Below, one piece after another: positions 31,599 to 32,129 of a stretch of 32,129 nt of DNA. The stretch is from Schoenoplectus triqueter (lineage: Eukaryota; Streptophyta; Magnoliopsida; Poales; Cyperaceae), in the NCBI GenBank assembly GCA_964058805.1, contig CAXKVV010000173.1, forward strand, positions 1 through 32,129, written 5' to 3'. The notes under the pieces were generated by a model. The model saw only the letters and a list, made by a program, of their open reading frames with translations, was not told the DNA's origin and ran no database searches. The translations under genes and the position numbers were made by a program. Numbering within the stretch: the first letter of the stretch is position 1; each line of letters begins with the position of its first letter.

Positions 31599-32129
31599 TA
31601 TGTCGCCTTTGTGGTCATTTTTTTTCTTGATTGATTTCATATAATTTCTGCATAAACTGACAATGGTCCATACACCCCTGTAATTGAGAAACTTTGTACT
31701 GTCTTCCCCATTGTGACAAGCATTTTCAAAAACCATATAGTTTTTTCTGCTACATGATCATTGAGAGAGAAGTGTAGGAATTTTGGATAATGTGGGGAAA
31801 TTTGTTAAAGAACAGGAGGGCTAAATTTTGGTACAGCTGGCTTAGTTTGGCATATTTTGATGTTGTACAGGGAAGTATTTTTCTTTTTAAAAAAATGTGT
31901 AGTTCGCACAAATGATAACTTTGGTTAATTTGATTTTTTGTTCTTATCAGGACTAGCAAGAGAAATTTTGTGAGGTATTTTTGGTATTCATCCTGATAAA
32001 GTGTTGAAGAACATTATCTGTTGTTTATATCAAGAGCATCTCCAATTCTTCATTCAATTAATACATGCATTATTTGTGTAGGTAAGTTGGTGATTAAAAG
32101 TTCCTGTAATGTAATTCCAGTCGGAGCGT
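31599..32129 (+). other. TMX2 3' UTR and downstream sequence
   Basis: No further coding exon is recognisable. AT-rich with several possible poly(A) signals; the minus-strand frames over 31542-31959 are fortuitous. Confidence 0.4.

Noticed and set aside
1..32129. tRNA, rRNA and snoRNA genes
   Set aside because: No tRNA-like B-box with a cloverleaf, and no rRNA-like stretch, was found by eye on either strand.

Overview
This is nuclear DNA from a flowering plant. The evidence is GT-AG introns with pyrimidine-rich acceptors, very AT-rich intergenic sequence, plant-specific gene families (a double B-box protein, a DUF313-type B3 protein) and abundant plant transposon relics (hAT, Tourist, Mutator-like and Helitron-like non-autonomous elements and a long LTR). 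I cannot name the species. Nothing here is prokaryotic or viral.

Four complete protein-coding genes can be assembled exon by exon. (1) 4760-7284 (+), three exons, 344 aa: a double B-box zinc-finger regulator closest to BBX22. (2) 12189-9780 (-), three exons, 317 aa: the nucleoporin NUP35 (MPPN family). (3) 16129-16776 (+), one exon, 215 aa: a B3-domain protein of the At2g31720/At5g24050 type. (4) 27126-31598 (+), ten exons, 261 aa: a plant homologue of thioredoxin-related transmembrane protein 2 (TMX2) whose thioredoxin-like domain has no cysteine at the usual active-site position. The four are unrelated in function (light signalling, nuclear pore, transcription, ER membrane) and share no visible regulation.

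The rest is mostly transposon debris, much of it with definable ends. 1-4300 holds a broken Ulp1-protease exon pair, probably from a DNA transposon, and a tandem duplication carrying G-boxes. The first BBX intron holds a Helitron-like element (5219-5688). 13148-15051 is a cluster: a small inverted-repeat element, a hAT-type element with an 8-bp target duplication, and a foldback element split by a Mutator-like element with a 9-bp target duplication. 17718-26949 holds an LTR fragment in inverted orientation to a 5.3-kb solo LTR (21019-26330, duplication GTTAC), with two more hAT-type elements. A Tourist-type element lies in intron 8 of the TMX2 gene (30666-30804).

I found no convincing new biological system. 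The items most worth a second look are the cysteine-free TMX2 site, a possible short BBX isoform, the very long solo LTR facing a related inverted copy, and the nested element whose excision in silico restores the other arm's sequence. All homology statements are from recognition by eye; no search was run.
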